NCBI RefSeq assembly: GCF_031458395.1
Contig: NZ_JAVDYJ010000001.1
Span: 2,418,001 to 2,482,000 of the forward strand
Length of the DNA stretch: 64,000 nucleotides
Origin: Enteractinococcus fodinae
GTDB taxonomy: Bacteria; Actinomycetota; Actinomycetes; Actinomycetales; Micrococcaceae
Direction: 5' to 3'
The translations under genes and the position numbers were made by a program. Below the pieces are notes generated by a model. That model had not been told where the DNA came from and ran no database searches. It was given only the letters and a program-made list of their open reading frames with translations. Positions 61,005 to 64,000 of the stretch are shown here, one piece after another (positions within the stretch are counted from its first letter, which is position 1; the number at the start of each line of letters is the position of its first letter).

Positions 61005-61039
61005 ACCCAGCACCGTCTGATGTGCAGTATTAAACTGAA

Positions 61040-61073
61040 GAACCCTCGCGATGTAGAAGCTACGCGAGGGTTC
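61040..61073. terminator. Hairpin terminator, LuxR paralogue 2 / tRNA-Phe
   Basis: GAACCCTCGCG (61040-61050) and CGCGAGGGTTC (61063-61073) form a perfect 11-bp stem. It ends 2 nt from the 3' end of tRNA-Phe (minus strand), where TTCTTCAGTTT follows, and 36 bp after the regulator stop (plus strand), so it can end both. Confidence 0.75.
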
Positions 61074-61075
61074 AG

Positions 61076-61148
61076 TGGTCCCGACCGGCGTCGATCCGGT
61101 GACCTTTCGATTTTCAGTCGAACGCTCTACCAACTGAGCTACAGGACC
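61076..61148 (-). tRNA. tRNA-Phe (GAA)
   Basis: 73 nt on the minus strand: GGTCCTGTAGCTCAG (61148 downward), anticodon loop ACTGAAAATC (anticodon GAA), acceptor CGGGACC with discriminator A. CCA is not encoded. It is followed on the minus strand by the hairpin at 61040-61073, the likely terminator of the Glu-Asp-Phe tRNA transcript. Confidence 0.96.
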
Positions 61149-61208
61149 AAAAGGTATTCAATTGTTTTGGGAAAAAGAGCCCGTCCACTGGACAGGCTCT
61201 CAAATCCG

Positions 61209-61282
61209 CGACCCTGACGGGACTTGAACCCGCGACCTCCGCCGTGACAGGGCGGCGCGCTAACCAACTGCGCTACAGGGCC
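61209..61282 (-). tRNA. tRNA-Asp (GUC), copy 2
   Basis: The mature sequence is the same as copy 1 as far as can be compared by eye (GGCCCTGTAGC start at 61282, anticodon GTC), but the three bases after the discriminator read CGG instead of CCA. It is probably co-transcribed with tRNA-Glu copy 2 and tRNA-Phe on the minus strand. Confidence 0.96.
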
Positions 61283-61324
61283 AAAAGAAATGCAAACATT
61301 TCTCATAGCCATTTTACTGACTTG

Positions 61325-61397
61325 TACCCCCAACGGGATTCGAACCCGTGCCGCCGCCGTGAAAGGGCGGTGTCCTAGGCCACTAGACGATGGGGGC
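61325..61397 (-). tRNA. tRNA-Glu (UUC), copy 2
   Basis: Identical in sequence to copy 1 at 59112-59184 (anticodon TTC), including the flanking CTTGTA. It is the first gene of the minus-strand Glu-Asp-Phe array. Confidence 0.96.
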
Positions 61398-61705
61398 CTG
61401 GTGTTCGCTGAGCTTTTACACTCGTTAGCGCGATCGACCTAGATCATCATAGACCTAAACGATTTTCAAATGCAAATCGCTGTGGAGCCCAACCCCTCTT
61501 CAAAGTCGACCCATTTCCTCTGCATCCCTGCCCGCAGCGCAGCACTAACAACGAGCCAGCTGCTATTGGCGCGGGCAAAACTCCTAGTCAGATACTTTAA
61601 AGAAAAGAGAATTCGCCCAGTCTTTTTTTGATACACCAAGTACAGACAAAACTCATAATCCAGTGTTACTGTGAAGTTCAGCACTCTGAGTTATGGGAGA
61701 TTCTG
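61398..61705. other. Intergenic region, tRNA array / GntR gene
   Basis: There are 308 bp without a gene. It should contain the minus-strand tRNA promoter (AT-rich 61398-61470) and the plus-strand GntR promoter (AT-rich 61590-61680 with a T7 run). No palindromic GntR operator was clearly seen. Confidence 0.4.
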
Positions 61706-62467
61706 ATGGATAAGCCAGTCATGCCAGAGCTTTCACTTGTAAATGACAGCGACGATGATCCGATTCACGCTCACACACCGACGAGGATTGCAGCTGCATT
61801 ACGCGCTCATATCTGCCAAGGTGCATTGAAACCGGGGACCAAACTCTCGGAAGAGACCATCGCGGCGGAATTTGAAGTCTCACGGAACACGCTTCGTGAG
61901 GCTTTTACTGTCCTTGCAGGCGAAGACCTGGTGTACAAGGTGCCGAACCGCGGCGTCTTCGTTATCGACCCTGGACCCCGTGAGGTCCAAGAGATCTATC
62001 AGACCAGAAGGTTCCTGGAACCCTCTGCCATTCTCTGGGGCAAACTCACCCCGGAATTGACCGACACGTTCAATCGCATCGCTGATCGGACGCGTCGAGG
62101 TATCGCTCAAGAGGATCTGGAAGCAATCGTCGAAGCAGACCGCAGCTTCCATGTGGCTGTCGTGGCGCTCGCCAATTCCAGCACCATGAATGAAGCGCTT
62201 GAGCGCCTCCTCACCCAGCTACGTCTGGCATTCCATAGTCTGCAGATCACACCACCCATCCATCAGACCTTCGCCCAACAGAACCTAGCGATCATCAACA
62301 GAATCCTGTCCGGGGAACGCATCGAAGCATCCCGGGGCTTACACCGCTACCTCGGTTTAGCCGAGAAGATGGTCCTGCAACACGCTGCGGCAAATGGTCG
62401 CCCAGTCACGGTTCGCCAGTCCCCCGCAGTGCCTGCGCTCAACGGTCGAAACATGAGTCCGAACTAG
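61706..62467 (+). CDS. GntR family regulator, FCD-type
   Basis: The product of about 253 residues starts at ATG 61706 (GGGAG 7 nt upstream); the frame to TTG 61628 is unsupported. N-terminal winged HTH: 'TPTRIAAALRAHICQGALKP', 'LSEETIAAEFEVSRNTLREA', 'DLVYKVPNRGVFVID'. C-terminal all-helical FCD domain: 'EIYQTRRFLEPSAILWGK', 'EADRSFHVAVVALANS' (D and H metal ligands) and 'QNLAIINRILSGERIEASRG'. Such regulators respond to carboxylic acids or sugar acids. No adjacent target gene is evident. Confidence 0.88.
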   Translation: MDKPVMPELSLVNDSDDDPIHAHTPTRIAAALRAHICQGALKPGTKLSEETIAAEFEVSRNTLREAFTVLAGEDLVYKVPNRGVFVIDPGPREVQEIYQTRRFLEPSAILWGKLTPELTDTFNRIADRTRRGIAQEDLEAIVEADRSFHVAVVALANSSTMNEALERLLTQLRLAFHSLQITPPIHQTFAQQNLAIINRILSGERIEASRGLHRYLGLAEKMVLQHAAANGRPVTVRQSPAVPALNGRNMSPN

Positions 62468-62497
62468 CCAACGACCTACATCACAACAAGATCACGT

Positions 62498-62533
62498 TGC
62501 GCCCGGATTGATATCAATCCGGGCGCATGTTTG
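62498..62533 (+). terminator. Terminator after GntR gene
   Basis: A perfect palindrome TGCGCCCGGATTGAT / ATCAATCCGGGCGCA (62498-62527), 15 bp per arm, is followed by TGTTTGTCTT. It lies 30 bp after the regulator stop. Confidence 0.85.
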
Positions 62534-62764
62534 TCTTAAGTCAAGCACCATGACCGGCCTTGTGTAACAAATTTATAAATCGCTGGCATTGCAAGGATGC
62601 TGATGATTTCAGGCGTGTCGTGATAATTACATGATTGTGGTTCGTGTTTATGCAAGTGGCAAGTGTTGCAGTTGTGACAAGAGTGCGGATAAAGTCATTA
62701 CCTGTGGTGACGATGGTTATCTCAAAACCATAAAACTGGACTAGCCACAGAATGAGGAAGAATC

Positions 62765-64000
62765 GTGAAATCACGAATTGTGAAAGGGAGCGCCGCGGGC
62801 GTTGCCCTGGTGACGGTAGCAGCTATGTCTGCCACCGCAATGCCACAGATCTTCTCTGAATCCGACAGCATTTTTGTAAAAGCCGATGAGGCGTCAGAAC
62901 TTTCCCTGCCGAAAGTCCCTGACCTTCCAGACGAAGAAACCGTCGCGAAAGCGAAGGAAGACCCCTCGGCCCAAGCGAAACTGCGTGAAGATCTAAAAGA
63001 GATCTTAGATAAAAGTAACCAGCGTCTGGCCGACGTCGAAGCCGAAACACTTACTGCAAACGAGAAAGCACGCGAACTCAGCGAAGCTGCTGCAGAAGCT
63101 CGCCGTGAAGCTGAGACAGCAGCACAGCAGGCAGAACTCGCAGCCGAACAGCAAGAAGAAGATCAGGAAACTGCCGGGGAAGCCGTTGCGGACATGTATC
63201 GCAACGGAGGCTTGAGTACTGAAGAATTCTTGTTGGGCGATGACGATGAAGCACTCGCTGACGCTGCACGAGGCCAGCAACTCGCTGAGTCCCTCACCGG
63301 CGATGCTGAAAACAGCCAACTCAACGCGCAAGGCGCCGAGCACCTCGCAGGCGAAGAGGCTTCGAGAGCCGATGCTGCTGAAGATGCGGCGGCCCAAGCT
63401 GAAGAGAAAGCAGCTGAGGAACAGCGTCAACAAGAAGAGCTCGAACGTCAGCAGGAAGAGCTACGGCGTCAAGAAGAAGCACGTCAAGCTGAACTTGAAG
63501 CACAGGCCGCACGCGAAGCAGCCATCGCTGACGCTGCAACAGAAGCTGGGCTGTCCTTCGAGGAAATCGATAACGAGGCTCGACAAGATGCTGCCGATAA
63601 CAATGCGGACGGTTCGGCTACTTCACCAGCAGCCAGCGCGACGAGCATTGAATCGGCCTCGGAAGCACCTGTTGTAGACACTGCGTCCGAACCTGAGGCA
63701 TCAGATGAACCGTCTGATGAGCCGACCCAGACTGCGACCGCGACTCCATCGCCAACACCGACTCAGACCGCGACTTCTACGCCTTCTGAAACTGCGAGTT
63801 CCACTCCGTCGACCTCGCCATCTGCCTCCCCAACACCGACGCGGACTCAGTCGGCTACACCGTCGCCGTCTCGCACTGCGACTCCATCGCCTACGCCAAC
63901 TCAGACGGCAACGCCATCCCCGACTCCTACTCGGACGGCCACGCCAACTCCAACGCGTACCGCGACACCTACGCCGACTCCAACCCCGACGCCAACCCAA
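62765..64000 (+). CDS. Secreted coiled-coil cell-wall protein, C-terminus outside window
   Basis: GTG 62765, with GAGGAAG upstream, opens 412 codons without a stop to the window end. The product has a signal peptide ('SAAGVALVTVAAMSATAMP'), a long Glu/Ala/Arg/Gln-rich coiled coil (about residues 65-270, e.g. 'EEKAAEEQRQQEELERQQEE'), a Ser/Ala/Asp linker and a Thr/Pro repeat region from about residue 320 (T-P-T-x-T-A-T-P units). A coiled coil containing 'AVADMYRNGGLSTEEFLL' resembles the autoinhibitory N-termini of RipA/CwlO-type peptidoglycan hydrolases, which end in NlpC/P60 or CHAP domains; the catalytic domain would lie to the right of the window. That end is inferred. Confidence 0.75.
   Translation, partial: MKSRIVKGSAAGVALVTVAAMSATAMPQIFSESDSIFVKADEASELSLPKVPDLPDEETVAKAKEDPSAQAKLREDLKEILDKSNQRLADVEAETLTANEKARELSEAAAEARREAETAAQQAELAAEQQEEDQETAGEAVADMYRNGGLSTEEFLLGDDDEALADAARGQQLAESLTGDAENSQLNAQGAEHLAGEEASRADAAEDAAAQAEEKAAEEQRQQEELERQQEELRRQEEARQAELEAQAAREAAIADAATEAGLSFEEIDNEARQDAADNNADGSATSPAASATSIESASEAPVVDTASEPEASDEPSDEPTQTATATPSPTPTQTATSTPSETASSTPSTSPSASPTPTRTQSATPSPSRTATPSPTPTQTATPSPTPTRTATPTPTRTATPTPTPTPTPTQ

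Noticed and set aside
58871-61333. Short frames antisense to tRNA genes (e.g. 58871-59056, 61139-61333)
   Set aside because: They translate tRNA sequence and recur wherever the tRNA-Asp copies occur.
62528-62764. Possible c-di-AMP (ydaO) riboswitch upstream of the secreted wall protein
   Set aside because: Such leaders often precede actinobacterial wall hydrolases, but the conserved blocks are not visible here.
63700-64000. DNA repeats that might be a CRISPR or tandem array
   Set aside because: They are codon-level repeats of an in-frame Thr/Pro stalk without spacers of constant length.

Overview
The window reads as chromosome of a moderately GC-rich Gram-positive actinobacterium, most likely of the Micrococcaceae/Micrococcales type. 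The signs are a DUF222/HNH endonuclease, a LytR-CpsA-Psr (LCP) protein, LPXTG surface proteins, an OFA-type carrier with its own 'MFS transporter small subunit', frequent 4-nt ATGA gene overlaps, GTG/TTG starts and possibly leaderless promoters. Species was not determined. The first ~11.4 kb looks clearly more AT-rich than the rest and is probably a horizontally acquired or fast-evolving polysaccharide cassette.

Layout. 1-16951 (all minus strand) is a Wzx/Wzy-type surface polysaccharide locus. Read from 16951 downward: Wzc-like tyrosine kinase, Wzb-like phosphatase, a PglF/PglE/PglC/PglD set that would make and load a UDP-diacetylbacillosamine-like sugar onto the lipid carrier, two glycosyltransferases, Wzy polymerase, an IS21-family remnant beside a gene fragment, a third glycosyltransferase, two GNAT-fold proteins and a Wzx flippase cut by the window edge. 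17371-18872 holds a divergent LCP ligase, which would attach such glycopolymers to peptidoglycan, and a small acidic protein. 18936-25433 has oxidoreductases, two cell-wall-anchored Pro/Glu-rich proteins and a PAP2-fold membrane protein that lacks most catalytic residues. 25915-31395 carries maleylacetate reductase, a cytoplasmic penicillin-acylase-family hydrolase next to a broken LysR regulator, a voltage-sensor-like membrane protein and a cupin. 31666-35240 is a TPP-riboswitch-controlled ykoFEDC thiamine-precursor ECF transporter. 35347-49450 is ordinary metabolism and transport (uronate dehydrogenase-like, an ABC exporter, lipoproteins, TRIC channel, IclR plus aromatic-acid carrier, DUF4434, GDPD, quinone oxidoreductase) with orphan antitoxin-like genes. 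49612-57050 holds acetoacetyl-CoA synthetase, an amidase, the OFA carrier pair and MgtE. 57412-61397 has two paralogous LuxR-type regulators interleaved with a duplicated tRNA-Asp/tRNA-Glu pair and tRNA-Phe. The window ends in a GntR/FCD regulator and the start of a secreted coiled-coil cell-wall protein.

The observation most likely to be new is a family of six intergenic elements (near 25563, 30842, 31483, 36860, 47087 and 51626), all in the same orientation. Each joins a terminator-like GC hairpin, whose stem sequence varies with compensation, to a nearly invariant 37-38 nt box and a third helix with a conserved AGCTT-containing loop and a closing stem that covaries between copies. On the minus strand the hairpin lies at the 3' end, and two copies have the U-tract of an intrinsic terminator. 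This looks like a repeated structured RNA or terminator element; no named family was recognised.
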